A stretch of 64,000 bases of DNA from Sporomusa silvacetica DSM 10669 (GCF_002257705.1 NZ_LSLK01000076.1:1-64000), one strand, 5' to 3'. Positions 8,527-17,914 are shown, numbered from the stretch's first letter. Made by a program: numbers and translations. Notes: generated from the letters alone by a model not told the origin.

Positions 8527-8613
8527 CACGGCTTGCGCCGAGCCTTTGGCGAAAGCGGAAGCCGATGTTGCACCTATCCTGCTTTTGAGAAAGTTTTATA
8601 CTTTCTGTTAGGT
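8527..8613. repeat. Diverged relative of the 91-92-base repeat; rest of the 8276-8724 gap
   Basis: GGCTTGCGCCGAGCC, then GCGGAAGCC, then AGAAAGTTTTATACTTTCT keep the order of blocks in the 91-92-base repeat but with many changes and a lost outer stem. Between 8330 and 8520 I see no gene or clear signal. Confidence 0.45.
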
Positions 8614-8661
8614 AAAAAGGAGCTGTTGCTGAAACTCACGTTTCATCACAGCTCCTTTTTT
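8614..8661 (-). terminator. Terminator after the Gln/Asn-rich secreted protein gene
   Basis: AAAAAGGAGCTGTTGCTGAAAC pairs with GTTTCATCACAGCTCCTTTTT, with T runs on both strands, so it could work in both directions. Confidence 0.75.
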
Positions 8662-8724
8662 CGCGATATTTTATTTTCAGCGGTTCTACAAGGTCTTTTG
8701 CTCTTTTTTGTTAGACTCTACCTA

Positions 8725-9285
8725 TTAAATTTGTTCTACTGACTGAATAATCCACTCGCCATATTGTTGCTTATTGTTTTGTTTATTGTCGTTTTGGTGT
8801 TGGTCTTGTATACGATCCTGTTTAAGTCCGGAGTCTTGATTTTGATTCCGATCTTGTTTTTGACCTTGTTTCTGATCTTGAATTTGATTATGATTTTGCC
8901 TTTGGTCGCGGTTTTGGACCTGATTACTATCTTGCTTCTGATTGTAATCATTATTTTGGGTACGTTTCAAAGTTACTTTAAAGTTGGAACCATCATGAAA
9001 AACTTTAACAACAGCGGAAGTAGCTGTTTCCTTTTCTACTTTAAAAATATCAGACACTGCATCAAATCCTAATTTGCTTGCATTTGCCCTAACTACTTCT
9101 ACTGGGCTCTGACCATGTTGGTATTGCAGTTGTCCAGAATCTCTTTGGCTATCCATCTTTCCGTTGTTGTTATAGCTTGGCGCTGCTTTATACTCATTTG
9201 CATATACAGTTGTTGCCAGCGGCGCTGCCATAAGAAAAGATGCACTTAGGATACCAACTATACTGTTACGAATCGATTTTTTCAT
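8725..9285 (-). CDS. Secreted protein with Gln/Asn/Asp/Lys-rich repetitive tail
   Basis: A 186-residue protein with a signal peptide (residues 1-29, cleavage likely after TTVYA). A small ordered domain (residues 60-112, PVEVVRANASKLGFDAVSDI to VKVFHDGSNFKVTLKR) precedes a roughly 60-residue tail of Gln, Asn, Asp and Lys built from degenerate units such as NQ, DQ and KQD. The tail ends in YGEWIIQSVEQ. No known family is recognised. The gene is 132 bases downstream of a two-component system on the same strand, and an 8-base-arm dyad lies just before it. A role in the cell envelope is a guess. The tail is prone to slippage. Confidence 0.7.
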   Translation of the reverse strand: MKKSIRNSIVGILSASFLMAAPLATTVYANEYKAAPSYNNNGKMDSQRDSGQLQYQHGQSPVEVVRANASKLGFDAVSDIFKVEKETATSAVVKVFHDGSNFKVTLKRTQNNDYNQKQDSNQVQNRDQRQNHNQIQDQKQGQKQDRNQNQDSGLKQDRIQDQHQNDNKQNNKQQYGEWIIQSVEQI

Positions 9286-9311
9286 TTTTGTTTTTCCTCT
9301 TTCAATTAGTT

Positions 9312-9332
9312 ATATACCATCAGGTGGTATAT
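9312..9332. promoter_or_regulatory. Inverted repeat before the Gln/Asn-rich protein gene
   Basis: ATATACCA-TCAGG-TGGTATAT has perfect 8-base arms about 27 bases before the start codon. It may be a regulator site or a leader hairpin. Confidence 0.4.
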
Positions 9333-9417
9333 CTGCATGATACACTCAAAGATTTAAATTTTTCTTAATTACCTATTTCCTTTTTTTGAAGAGGAAGTAT
9401 CTTCTATAGAACTATGT

Positions 9418-10680
9418 CTAATGTCTTCTTTGTATTGGAATAGAAACTGTAAATTTTGTTCCTTTTCCCAATGCACTTTTCACATTGATTTTCCCGGCAT
9501 GCTTTTCGACAATCCACTTAGCTATAGATAGACCTAAACCCGTTCCGCCAGAATTCCTTGATCGAGATTTATCTTCACGAAAAAAGCGGTCAAATATGCG
9601 CGAAATGCTCTCAGGAGCTATACCAACTCCCGTATCTCGCACGCTTATTATGGCGTTCCTATTAAATATATAACAATCAATGGTGACCTGCCCGCCTACA
9701 GGCGTGAATTTAAAGGCATTATCAAGCAAAATTACGATTAATTGATGCACTCTATCCTTATCGGCTACTACTTCTACATTGGATTCAATATTAGCTACTA
9801 AACTGATATGATTTATCTCTTTAAACACTTCAAAATGGCTGATAACCTCATTAACAACATCACTTAAGTTAATCAAACTTAGGCTTATGTCAGACTTACC
9901 GGCATCTGATCTCGCCAGTGTAAGTAAACTTGATATTAGCTTGATCATTCGCTTTGCCTCTTGCATTATAGTATTGATTCTATGACACTCTTCCCGAATA
10001 GTCTCGTCTGGATACCGCAGCATCAGCTCGGCATTACTATATATTCCGGTTAAGGGAGAGCGCAATTCATGCGATACGTCCGAAACAAATTGTTGCTGTT
10101 TTTCCCATGCTTCCTGAATAGGAACCATAGCCCGCTTAGCAAGAAGAAACCCTGCTACGATTATACCCAATACACTTATAACTCCACCACCGATAATAAG
10201 CCACAAAAAGTTATTGAGCAATTGCACTTCCGAATCTACAATGCTTATTATAAAGACAGATTCTACTCGGAAATTTGTATCACTGTCGTAAAGATCTTCT
10301 TGATATACATATGGCCATCTCATTATTCTATAGACATGGCCTTCATAATCTTTTGTATTCAACTCACCAGCTTCAATGTTGGAAGTAATCTCATCAATAT
10401 TTTTAAATTCATTCTCATGAAAAGGAATCGGATTTACTATACGTCCATCTGTGCTACGGGCTAATACAAAAATTCGCGGGTCAAAAATTGGACGTTCTAA
10501 TGGAACAACGATCCCATTTGCTAATCTAAATCCACTTGCGTGCAAACGCATGGCTTCATCTACTCTATCGAATAGCCGGTAAGAAAGATATCCGTAAAGT
10601 ATCAAAGTAAATAGAAAGTATATAATGAAGAAAACAAATGAATTTATAACTGTCAATCGAGCCAGAGTACGTTGAAACAT
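9418..10680 (-). CDS. Sensor histidine kinase, OmpR-partner type
   Basis: A 420-residue inner-membrane kinase: TM1 (about 11-35), an extracytoplasmic sensor of about 120 residues, TM2 (about 155-185), the phosphoacceptor box VSDVSHELRSPLTG, then an ATPase domain with DNAFKF (N box), DTGVGI (G1) and GGTGLGLSI (G2). The ATG at 10680 follows AGGAGAG, and the response-regulator stop is one base ahead, so the two genes are co-transcribed. The signal is not known. The secreted Gln/Asn-rich gene downstream and the small membrane protein gene divergent from the pair are plausible targets. Confidence 0.92.
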   Translation of the reverse strand: MFQRTLARLTVINSFVFFIIYFLFTLILYGYLSYRLFDRVDEAMRLHASGFRLANGIVVPLERPIFDPRIFVLARSTDGRIVNPIPFHENEFKNIDEITSNIEAGELNTKDYEGHVYRIMRWPYVYQEDLYDSDTNFRVESVFIISIVDSEVQLLNNFLWLIIGGGVISVLGIIVAGFLLAKRAMVPIQEAWEKQQQFVSDVSHELRSPLTGIYSNAELMLRYPDETIREECHRINTIMQEAKRMIKLISSLLTLARSDAGKSDISLSLINLSDVVNEVISHFEVFKEINHISLVANIESNVEVVADKDRVHQLIVILLDNAFKFTPVGGQVTIDCYIFNRNAIISVRDTGVGIAPESISRIFDRFFREDKSRSRNSGGTGLGLSIAKWIVEKHAGKINVKSALGKGTKFTVSIPIQRRH

Positions 10681-10681
10681 A

Positions 10682-11356
10682 CTAACTCTCCTTCAGCATA
10701 AAACCAACACCACGAACGGTTTGAATCAAAGTATCTAAGCCATAAACAATTAGTTTTTTGCGTAGATGATGTATATATATATCAACAATGGTACTCGAAG
10801 TATCAGAATCTAATCCCCAAATCCGATCAAAAATCTGTTCCCGTGTAACTATCTGTTCTTTATTCAATGTTAAAAATTCTAAGATTTCATATTCCTTGTT
10901 AGTCAACCCCAGAGGCTCCTCGTTAACGAAGCCATCCTTTATTTTGCTATTTAACGATAAGTTACCGTAATTTATCTGATCCTCTATAATTAAATTGCCC
11001 TTACGGCGTATAAGAGCTTTTATTCGGGCTAGTAATTCCCGCATAGCAAAAGGTTTCACCAGATAGTCATCTGCTCCAGACTCCAAACCAATTACACGAT
11101 CATCGACACTATCCTTTGCTGTCAGAAGCAGTATAGAAATAGCGCAACCATTTTTTCGCAGGTTTTTTACAATCTCTAAACCGCTAATCCCTGGCAACAT
11201 AATATCCAGCACAATTAAGTCATGTATTCCTTGCTCTGCTAAATACAGCCCCTCATCGCCGGTCGACGCTTGATCCACTATGTAATCTTCTCCGGATAAA
11301 ATTGATACCGTTGCTTCTCTCAGAATATTGTCATCTTCAACTACAAGTATTCGCAT
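10682..11356 (-). CDS. OmpR-family response regulator
   Basis: A 224-residue protein with a receiver domain (phosphoacceptor Asp in LIVLDIMLPG, conserved Lys in DDYLVKPF) and a C-terminal winged-helix DNA-binding domain (LTNKEYEILEFL to VDIYIHHLRKKL to VRGVGFML). ATG at 11356 follows AAAGGGG. It is the first gene of the two-component operon and partners the kinase at 9418-10680. Confidence 0.93.
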   Translation of the reverse strand: MRILVVEDDNILREATVSILSGEDYIVDQASTGDEGLYLAEQGIHDLIVLDIMLPGISGLEIVKNLRKNGCAISILLLTAKDSVDDRVIGLESGADDYLVKPFAMRELLARIKALIRRKGNLIIEDQINYGNLSLNSKIKDGFVNEEPLGLTNKEYEILEFLTLNKEQIVTREQIFDRIWGLDSDTSSTIVDIYIHHLRKKLIVYGLDTLIQTVRGVGFMLKES

Positions 11357-11623
11357 CTTTAACCCCTTTAGTTATTATTCTACACCTAGTATACTCCTAC
11401 ACCTTGAAAGACATGTTTTTTTCACTACCTTACCTACAAAAAACACCATCCAGGATTCTATGCGAAAACGAAATGAGCAAGTATTACTCAAATACCATTC
11501 ATTTCTAATCTTATTCTAACCTTCGTTTAATGATTATTTAATCTTTCTTAGTTATCCTATATTTACAGCAAGGCAAGAGGAACATCATGAATAATGATGC
11601 ACATTATAAAGGGGGAATAATCA

Positions 11624-11920
11624 ATGAGAAGATTTACATCAATTATACTTGCATTAGCTTTTATTCTTGTATCAATAACAGGTCTGCAAATGACTGGCGG
11701 TGGCGGACATGGTCCGGGAGACAACGAAAAATATCAGACGGTACAAAGTCAACAAGTTGGAAGTAATATTGCGGGTAACAATTCTGCGGAACCACGTCAA
11801 AAATCTTTTTACCCTAAAGTAGCACATGAGTGGGGGGGATATATATTTATTATTGCTGGTTTAGTACATCTTGGGCTCAATTTGAAACCAATGAAGTCAT
11901 ACCTTAAGATCAAATCGTAA
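11624..11920 (+). CDS. Small membrane protein, DUF4405-like
   Basis: A 98-residue protein with an N-terminal hydrophobic segment or signal peptide (residues 3-22), a Gly/His-rich linker and a C-terminal segment HEWGGYIFIIAGLVHLGLNL. The spaced His residues in this segment resemble the DUF4405 family of cytochrome b-like membrane proteins, so haem binding is possible. ATG follows GGGGGAAT. It is divergent from the two-component operon, which may control it. A 16-base-pair terminator lies 41 bases past the stop. Confidence 0.65.
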   Translation: MRRFTSIILALAFILVSITGLQMTGGGGHGPGDNEKYQTVQSQQVGSNIAGNNSAEPRQKSFYPKVAHEWGGYIFIIAGLVHLGLNLKPMKSYLKIKS

Positions 11921-11961
11921 TTATTTGTGATACGGAAAGCAAAGAGTACCTTGGATAGAGC

Positions 11962-11999
11962 AAAAGTCTACCATATCGATCCTGATATGGTAGACTTTT
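11962..11999. terminator. Bidirectional terminator between convergent genes
   Basis: AAAAGTCTACCATATC pairs perfectly with GATATGGTAGACTTTT over a six-base loop. It serves the small membrane protein gene (+) and probably the EamA gene (-). Confidence 0.85.
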
Positions 12000-12056
12000 C
12001 TCGGTCCTCATTGCCCTGATTATTACATAATGAATACTACATTCCGTTCCAGCAAG

Positions 12057-12935
12057 CTATGCTTCTTCCTTAATAACCAACAAAACCCCGCTTAAGATCA
12101 GCAAAGTACCGATCCAAAATGCAAACCCAACCTGTTCACCCAAAAAAAGCCAGCCAAGTAAAGTTCCAACCAAAGGCTGAAAGAAAAAGTAAAGCCCGCC
12201 ACGAGTCGCATCGACCCTTTGTAGCCCTTTATTCCAAAAAAAGAATGCACCTGCCGTTGAAACGATTCCGAGATACAGTATTCCTCCCCATGCAATTGGC
12301 TGCATGAGCAAATGAAGTTCATCCAACCTTATTTGCGTAATAGCAAATGGTGTCATTACTACAGTCGCTATCAGAATCGCATATGTCGTAATTACGAGTT
12401 GTGAATAATCGCTTGGAACTTTTTTTATAAGCACAGACATTAATGCCCAAGTTAAAGCCGCTATTCCCAAGATAACGCCACCGATCTGCGATGATCCCCC
12501 AATGTCTGAAATCCCTACAATCAGTAGTACTCCAATAGTTGCTAAACACACAGATAAGGCTTTTCTTGCAGTGATTTTTTCTCTTAATAGAATACGAGCA
12601 AATATAACCATGAAGGCTGGAGTTGCCGAGGTAATTACTGCCCCCATTTGAGCAGAAGAAAGCTGTGTCCCAGCAAACTGAGCCCAAATTGAAATAAAAT
12701 ATCCAATTACACCGATAGAAAGAACCAACGGTATATGCTTTCTCTGTATGTGCCATGATTGTCGAGTAGCAAACCCAATCAAACCCAGCGTAAGCAGAGC
12801 TACCACGTATCTTAGCCAAACCAACTCTATTGGGGAAATAAACATAAGCACAAGTTTACTTACTACATACATACCACCCCAAATACTTGCGGCTAATGTC
12901 AAATATATTGGGCCAATATATCTTTTTATCATCAA
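12057..12935 (-). CDS. EamA/DMT-family transporter
   Basis: A 292-residue protein with ten hydrophobic segments in two EamA repeats (residues 5-140 and 150-288), typical of drug/metabolite exporters of the inner membrane. LTLAASIWGGMYVVSK and WALMSVLIKKV begin the two halves. Members export amino acids or other small molecules; the substrate is open. A hairpin with GACGGAAGG and CCTTCCGTC arms (12973-13008) lies in its leader. Confidence 0.88.
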   Translation of the reverse strand: MMIKRYIGPIYLTLAASIWGGMYVVSKLVLMFISPIELVWLRYVVALLTLGLIGFATRQSWHIQRKHIPLVLSIGVIGYFISIWAQFAGTQLSSAQMGAVITSATPAFMVIFARILLREKITARKALSVCLATIGVLLIVGISDIGGSSQIGGVILGIAALTWALMSVLIKKVPSDYSQLVITTYAILIATVVMTPFAITQIRLDELHLLMQPIAWGGILYLGIVSTAGAFFFWNKGLQRVDATRGGLYFFFQPLVGTLLGWLFLGEQVGFAFWIGTLLILSGVLLVIKEEA

Positions 12936-13262
12936 AATCCCTCCGTCTCCTTATAAAGCAACAGTTACTTCCGACGGAAGGCTATGTTTTTATGCAATTC
13001 CTTCCGTCTAGGACAAGTAGTTTACACTGGGAACATCATTCTCAAATAAAGGCTTAAAATACATCTATATCTCTCCCATCTTTATAATATGTTAGCCATA
13101 GCGATAATAAAGCTACGTCTCTAATTCTATAATTTACACCTTTTTCCTGCAATAATTCTTATACTTTGCAATTATTGGCTTAGTAGGCTTTTTTCTTGTT
13201 GTTCCCTGCAAACAATAAATCTTGTGTGTATGAGATTATTTAAAAAACTTAGGAGGACCATT

Positions 13263-13400
13263 TTGAAAAGAATATACGATTACACTCTACCATTTTATAC
13301 CTTCCTGTTCATTAATGACACCATAGGAAGGAATACCATTAGAATGCCAAAAATGATAAGTTTGACTCCGAATATAAAAAAACCGCTCATTCCTGAATGA
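13263..13400 (+). CDS. Possible 45-residue ORF ending inside a terminator (12936-13524 gap)
   Basis: A TTG at 13263 sits five bases after AGGAGGA and opens a 45-codon frame (MKRIYDYTLPFYTFLFIN at the start, NIKKPLIPE at the end). Its TGA falls in the second arm of the terminator at 13380-13408. No homology is recognised. The strong ribosome binding site is the main support. The rest of the 590-base gap holds the leader hairpin of the EamA gene and nothing else I recognise. Confidence 0.3.
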   Translation: MKRIYDYTLPFYTFLFINDTIGRNTIRMPKMISLTPNIKKPLIPE

Positions 13401-13408
13401 GCGGTTTA
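13380..13408 (+). terminator. Terminator-like hairpin
   Basis: AAACCGCTCATTC pairs with GAATGAGCGGTTT over a two-base loop, with an A run ahead. It can serve the small ORF on the plus strand or the coat gene on the minus strand. Confidence 0.7.
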
Positions 13409-13524
13409 AACTATCGCCGTTTGTCAATGTCATTCACTTAAAGCAAATTCCTTCGGGCTGGACCTGGCAAATATGTGATATTCCGTGCTTTTTACTGCCT
13501 GCTCCGAAAGTGCGCTGCTGTGTT

Positions 13525-13917
13525 CTAATTGTTAAAGCTATCCAGCCGTTGTCCATGAGACACACGCCGGCCAGATCCTCGTAGTCCCGAAGAACCTGCG
13601 TATTTACTTTCCGAAGTTAGGTCAATCTTTTTATATGCCTGTTTGGGGTTACTTTTCAAGAGACGCTCACTGCTCTCTGCTTGTTCTGGATCATACCAGC
13701 CATGTTGTTGCATAGCTATGAAAAGAGTATGGACGTTATCATGAGTATCAGCCTGTAAACGCTCAATAGCGTCGCTTACCACAGGCGTAGTGGCTTCCAG
13801 CACACAGTGGTCATATAAGCTCGATAAATGCTTTTCAGTCATCATCAAATCCAGCAACATATCGTGGTCTGAAAGTCGATTCCTGGTTGCTGTTGAAAAC
13901 TGCTTTTGGCGACTCAT
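13525..13917 (-). CDS. Spore coat protein, CotF-like
   Basis: A 130-residue protein whose middle part (LSDHDMLLDLMMTEKHLSSL to QADTHDNVHTLFIAMQQHGWY) is the ferritin-like helical pattern of CotF-family coat proteins. The last 30 residues are Gly/Ser/Arg-rich (SGLRGSGRR). ATG follows GGGGGAATAAT. It lies 12 bases after a second small coat-type gene, so the two form an operon, presumably transcribed in the mother cell. It is one of the signs that this organism sporulates. Confidence 0.72.
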   Translation of the reverse strand: MSRQKQFSTATRNRLSDHDMLLDLMMTEKHLSSLYDHCVLEATTPVVSDAIERLQADTHDNVHTLFIAMQQHGWYDPEQAESSERLLKSNPKQAYKKIDLTSESKYAGSSGLRGSGRRVSHGQRLDSFNN

Positions 13918-13929
13918 TATTATTCCCCC

Positions 13930-14145
13930 TCACTGTTGATGTTGCCATTCGGGATTGCCAAGCTCTTGTTTAATAATATTGGCATGATGACGCTTATCTT
14001 TGGTGATACGAAACAGCATATTTTTCAGTTCATGGTCTGCACATTGATCAGCATAAACACTACATTTAGCAATACAAAGATTTTCCACCTGTAGTGCGCC
14101 TTCTAAGTAAGCCCGTTCTTTGGGATTGAGATTATTTTGCCGCAA
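13930..14145 (-). CDS. Small coat-associated protein, ferritin-like helices
   Basis: A 71-residue protein with the heptad-like helical pattern of CotF/ferritin-like coat proteins (YLEGALQVENLCIAKC, LKNMLFRITKDKRHHANII). It has three Cys residues in the first 40 positions. The start is TTG at 14145 behind GGAGGTG. It is the first gene of the pair with the CotF-like gene 12 bases downstream. Confidence 0.6.
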   Translation of the reverse strand: MRQNNLNPKERAYLEGALQVENLCIAKCSVYADQCADHELKNMLFRITKDKRHHANIIKQELGNPEWQHQQ

Positions 14146-14213
14146 CTCAAAGCACCTCCATTTGTTGAACCTATTGTAATTTGAGCTAAATTAGGCAAAA
14201 ATATACCACTCAG

Positions 14214-16097
14214 CTATTCCCTCATTATATCAAAATCTTCTTTATTCCTTAGTTGATTAGAAAACACTGTAGCATATATGCCCGCTGCTGCCAGTAAGTC
14301 ACTGTGACTGCCTTGCTCAACAATCTGGCCATTCTCCACTACCAAAATCCGGTCTGCATCCTGGATAGTATTAAGCCGATGAGCGATAATAAACGTAGTA
14401 CGCCCATTCATAATTTTACGTAAGGCATCCTGAATAAAAAATTCTGTTCGAGTATCTATGCTACTGGTAGCTTCATCTAGAATAAGTATTGATGGTTCTG
14501 CCAAAATTGCCCGGGCAATAGCGATAAGCTGGCGTTGACCCTGACTTAGATTACCGCCGTTTTCTAAAAGCTTGGTATCATATTGTTCTGACATACGTTT
14601 TATAAATACATCGGCGTTGGCTAGTATAGCTGCTCGTTCCACATCGGCATCTGACGCTGTTGGTCTGCCGTATCGAATATTTTCCTTAATAGTGCCAGAA
14701 AACAAATAAGTATCTTGTAACACAATACCAAAACATTTGCGGAGACTGTCTCGCGTATACTGGCGGATATCCCTGCCATCAAGCAGAATCCTCCCATCGG
14801 TAACATCGTAAAAACGCGCAAGCAAATTAACAATAGTGGTTTTACCCGCCCCGGTAGAACCCACAAGTGCGGTGCTGCTGCCTGCTGTAGCTACAAAATT
14901 TACATTTTGTAGTATCAGCACATCTGGCCTATAACCGAAACTGACATTTTGGAAAACCACTTGGCCTTTAGGCGCTATAAGTTCAATGGCCTCAGGCAGA
15001 TCAGGCGGTTCCTCAGCCTGGTCTAAAACTTCGAATACCCGTTCAGCACCGGCAACCCCAGATTGTACTGTGTTGAAAATATTGGCAAGCTCATTGACGG
15101 GTCGGACAAATTGCCGTGAATAACTGATAAAACTGGCAATGGTACCAACAGTGACTACATCATTTACCGCCAGCATACCGCCAACAATGGCAATGGCTCC
15201 AAATCCGATATTAGTAATTACATTCATTATCGGCATAAGAAAACCGGACCAGATTTGTGCACTTGTTCCTACTTCACAAAGTCTAAGATTTATAGTCTTA
15301 AAATCGTCAATGGCCTTATGCTCATGGTTAAAAGCTTTGATCACTGGGATACCTGAAATCGTCTCTTCTATATGGGCATTTAAATTTCCCAACTCGACCT
15401 GCGTTTCTTTAAACAATACACTGGTTTTTCGAGAAATAATGCGAGTCAAAAAAATAACTAAAGGCAGCGTAATCAGAGCAGCCAGTGTAAGCAACGGACT
15501 TAATACCAGCATCATCACAAATGATCCCGTAATGGCGATGGACGACGCCATTAGGTGTGAGATTGAATAAGATAATGTACCACTGACATTATCCGTATCA
15601 TTTGATAATCGGCTCATTAACTCACCGTGGGGATGGATATCAAAGTAAGCAAGTGGCAACTTTTGCAGTTTGGCAAAGAGTGTTGTTCTTAGCTGCATTA
15701 CTACTCGCTGTGAGATGCCAGCCATCAACCACCCCTGCCCCCAACTCAGTAGACCGTCAGCCAGGTACGTTACAACCAGAATTAAAAGCAATACTTCCAG
15801 CATTCCACCTCTAGCCGCAGGTTCTGGAGCAACCATGCTGTCAATCGCTATCCCGATTAGATATGGGCCTATCAACACCAACACCGAATCGGCCAAAATT
15901 AAAGAAAAAATGATGGCAAGCATTCTTTGCTCTTGCCGAAAATACTGCCATAGCCGCTGCAATGTTTGAGTAAATTTCTTAGGCTTTACACCACGCCTGG
16001 AACGTTGAAAAGCTCTGCCGACAGTCCCACGCCATGTCTGGTTAGCAGCTGTACTGCGACGCTCGTTATCTCTGTTTTGTTCATTACCTTCAGCCAT
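14214..16097 (-). CDS. ABC exporter half-transporter with canonical ATPase site (heterodimer partner)
   Basis: A 627-residue protein with a polar N-terminal extension, six TM segments (about 60-330) and an ATP-binding domain with GSTGAGKTT (Walker A), LSQGQRQL (signature) and ILILDEATSS (Walker B, with catalytic Glu). The upstream gene encodes its partner, which has Asp in place of that Glu. Such asymmetric pairs, like BmrC/BmrD and LmrC/LmrD, form heterodimeric multidrug exporters. Five bases separate the two genes. The exported compounds are unknown. Confidence 0.88.
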   Translation of the reverse strand: MAEGNEQNRDNERRSTAANQTWRGTVGRAFQRSRRGVKPKKFTQTLQRLWQYFRQEQRMLAIIFSLILADSVLVLIGPYLIGIAIDSMVAPEPAARGGMLEVLLLILVVTYLADGLLSWGQGWLMAGISQRVVMQLRTTLFAKLQKLPLAYFDIHPHGELMSRLSNDTDNVSGTLSYSISHLMASSIAITGSFVMMLVLSPLLTLAALITLPLVIFLTRIISRKTSVLFKETQVELGNLNAHIEETISGIPVIKAFNHEHKAIDDFKTINLRLCEVGTSAQIWSGFLMPIMNVITNIGFGAIAIVGGMLAVNDVVTVGTIASFISYSRQFVRPVNELANIFNTVQSGVAGAERVFEVLDQAEEPPDLPEAIELIAPKGQVVFQNVSFGYRPDVLILQNVNFVATAGSSTALVGSTGAGKTTIVNLLARFYDVTDGRILLDGRDIRQYTRDSLRKCFGIVLQDTYLFSGTIKENIRYGRPTASDADVERAAILANADVFIKRMSEQYDTKLLENGGNLSQGQRQLIAIARAILAEPSILILDEATSSIDTRTEFFIQDALRKIMNGRTTFIIAHRLNTIQDADRILVVENGQIVEQGSHSDLLAAAGIYATVFSNQLRNKEDFDIMRE

Positions 16098-16102
16098 GAC
16101 AG

Positions 16103-17836
16103 TTATCTCCTTCCCCGCTGGGACTGGACAATCTCGCGGTAAACACTGCTGGTTTGCAATAACTCAGTATGGGTTCCGCACGCAGAAATAGTACCATCTT
16201 CCATAACGGCAATTTTATCGGCATCCAGGACAGTACTAATTCTCTGGGCAACTAGTAGGCAGGTAAGCTGACTCGTATATTGCTTTAATGCCTGTTTTAT
16301 TTTTTCTTCAGTAACTACATCGATCGCACTCGTACAATCATCCAGGATAAGTATGGCAGGCTTCCTGATAAGGGCTCTGGCAATGGCTAGTCGCTGCTTT
16401 TGTCCACCAGACAAATTGACGCCTCCCTGCCCCAATTTGGTGTTGTATCCTTCAGGAAAAGAAATAATGAAATCATGTGCCGCTGCCAGTTTCGCGGCTG
16501 CTTCTACCTCCTGAACAGTAGCGTTTTCTTTGCCCCAGCGGATATTATCCATGATGGTTCCGGTAAATAGAACTGCTTGCTGGGGCACAAGAGCAATTTT
16601 ATCTCGCAACTGTCCGGGATTAATCTCGGTAATATCATGTCCGTCCACTTTTACAGAGCCTGTTGTTACTTCGTAGAAGCGCGGAATTAAGTTGACCAGG
16701 CTAGTTTTGCCGGCACCGGTTGAGCCAATAATACCAACCGTTTGTCCGGGCAGGCAGGTCAGGTTGATATCTCTTAGTACAGTTGGACTGGCTGCACCAG
16801 CATAGCTGAAGCTGACATTTTCAAAATCAATGCGACCTTTGTTAACTAGTTGGAATGTAGAATAATTAGTTATCCACTTGGCATCATTATGCTGCTTAAA
16901 TACCTCACCAATCCGTATCGCCGAGGCTTTTGCCCTGACAAAGTTATTAAATATCAGGAACACAATCATTAACGAAACCAATATCTGTGCCATATAGTTA
17001 ATAAACGCAATAATATGACCAACTTGTATTTGGCCGGTGCTAACCCCGAATCCACCTAACCATAGCACCATAACAATACCCAGATTAACAGTGAGCGCTA
17101 TGCTAGGACTAAAAACAGACATTAGCCGGATAGCACCCACGGATTTTCCCTGCAGTTCCTGATTGACTGCCGCGAACTTTTCCTGCTCATATTCAAATTG
17201 CTTAAAAGCCTTGACCACCCTAATCCCGGACAAATACTCCCGCATAACGGCGTTGACCTGATCCAGTGCATTTTGGACTTGAGCAAACCGGGGAAAACCC
17301 ACCTTAATAGTAATGACTATTAATAACACGATAATAGGAACAACGAATAGCAGTATTACTGCTAAATGAGGATTAAGATTTATAACCATAATTAGGCTGC
17401 CTATGCATAAAAGTGGCGCTTTCAGCGATATTCGCATTAGACCGTTCACCAATATCTGCACCTGATTAACATCATTTGTAAGCCGGGTTACCAGAGAAGT
17501 CCTGTTGAGGTTATCAATGTTGGTAAATGACAGCATTTGAATTTTCTCATATAAGTCTTCTCGCAATTCTGACCCGAAATTCTGTGATACCTTACTGGCA
17601 ATTACATTGCGGACGGAAGCAGCAAACGCGCCCAAAGCGGTTATTAAAATCATAAGGGCACCTTGGTTCAGGATATAATCAGGCCGCCTGTCGGCCACAC
17701 CAATGTCAATTATTTTAGCCATGATGGTGGGCTGCAGAAGATCACATGTAGCTTCGATTGTTACAAACGCAGCAGCAACCAAGAATTTCTTCCAATACTT
17801 AGTTCTATATTTATGCAAAAACGCCCAGGTAATCAT
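16103..17836 (-). CDS. ABC exporter half-transporter with degenerate ATPase site
   Basis: About 577 residues: six TM segments (about 10-300), then GSTGAGKTS, LSGGQKQR and LILDDCTSAID. The residue after the Walker B Asp is Asp, not Glu, marking the degenerate site of a heterodimer. ATG at 17836 is chosen because GGTGGAGG precedes it; the longer frame would run into the promoter. It is first in the operon with the 627-residue partner. A TTATAC-N8-GTATAA dyad over the likely -10 suggests repression. Confidence 0.88.
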   Translation of the reverse strand: MITWAFLHKYRTKYWKKFLVAAAFVTIEATCDLLQPTIMAKIIDIGVADRRPDYILNQGALMILITALGAFAASVRNVIASKVSQNFGSELREDLYEKIQMLSFTNIDNLNRTSLVTRLTNDVNQVQILVNGLMRISLKAPLLCIGSLIMVINLNPHLAVILLFVVPIIVLLIVITIKVGFPRFAQVQNALDQVNAVMREYLSGIRVVKAFKQFEYEQEKFAAVNQELQGKSVGAIRLMSVFSPSIALTVNLGIVMVLWLGGFGVSTGQIQVGHIIAFINYMAQILVSLMIVFLIFNNFVRAKASAIRIGEVFKQHNDAKWITNYSTFQLVNKGRIDFENVSFSYAGAASPTVLRDINLTCLPGQTVGIIGSTGAGKTSLVNLIPRFYEVTTGSVKVDGHDITEINPGQLRDKIALVPQQAVLFTGTIMDNIRWGKENATVQEVEAAAKLAAAHDFIISFPEGYNTKLGQGGVNLSGGQKQRLAIARALIRKPAILILDDCTSAIDVVTEEKIKQALKQYTSQLTCLLVAQRISTVLDADKIAVMEDGTISACGTHTELLQTSSVYREIVQSQRGRR

Positions 17837-17888
17837 CCTATACGCCTCCACCTTGATGTGTATGTAACACACCGTTGATAATGCCTAA

Positions 17889-17908
17889 TTATACCATAGT
17901 GTGTATAA
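17889..17908. promoter_or_regulatory. Dyad over the -10 region of the ABC exporter operon
   Basis: TTATAC-CATAGTGT-GTATAA; on the minus strand the dyad ends in GGTATAAT, a likely -10. This is a candidate site for an unlinked repressor. Confidence 0.5.
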
Positions 17909-17914
17909 CAGAAT

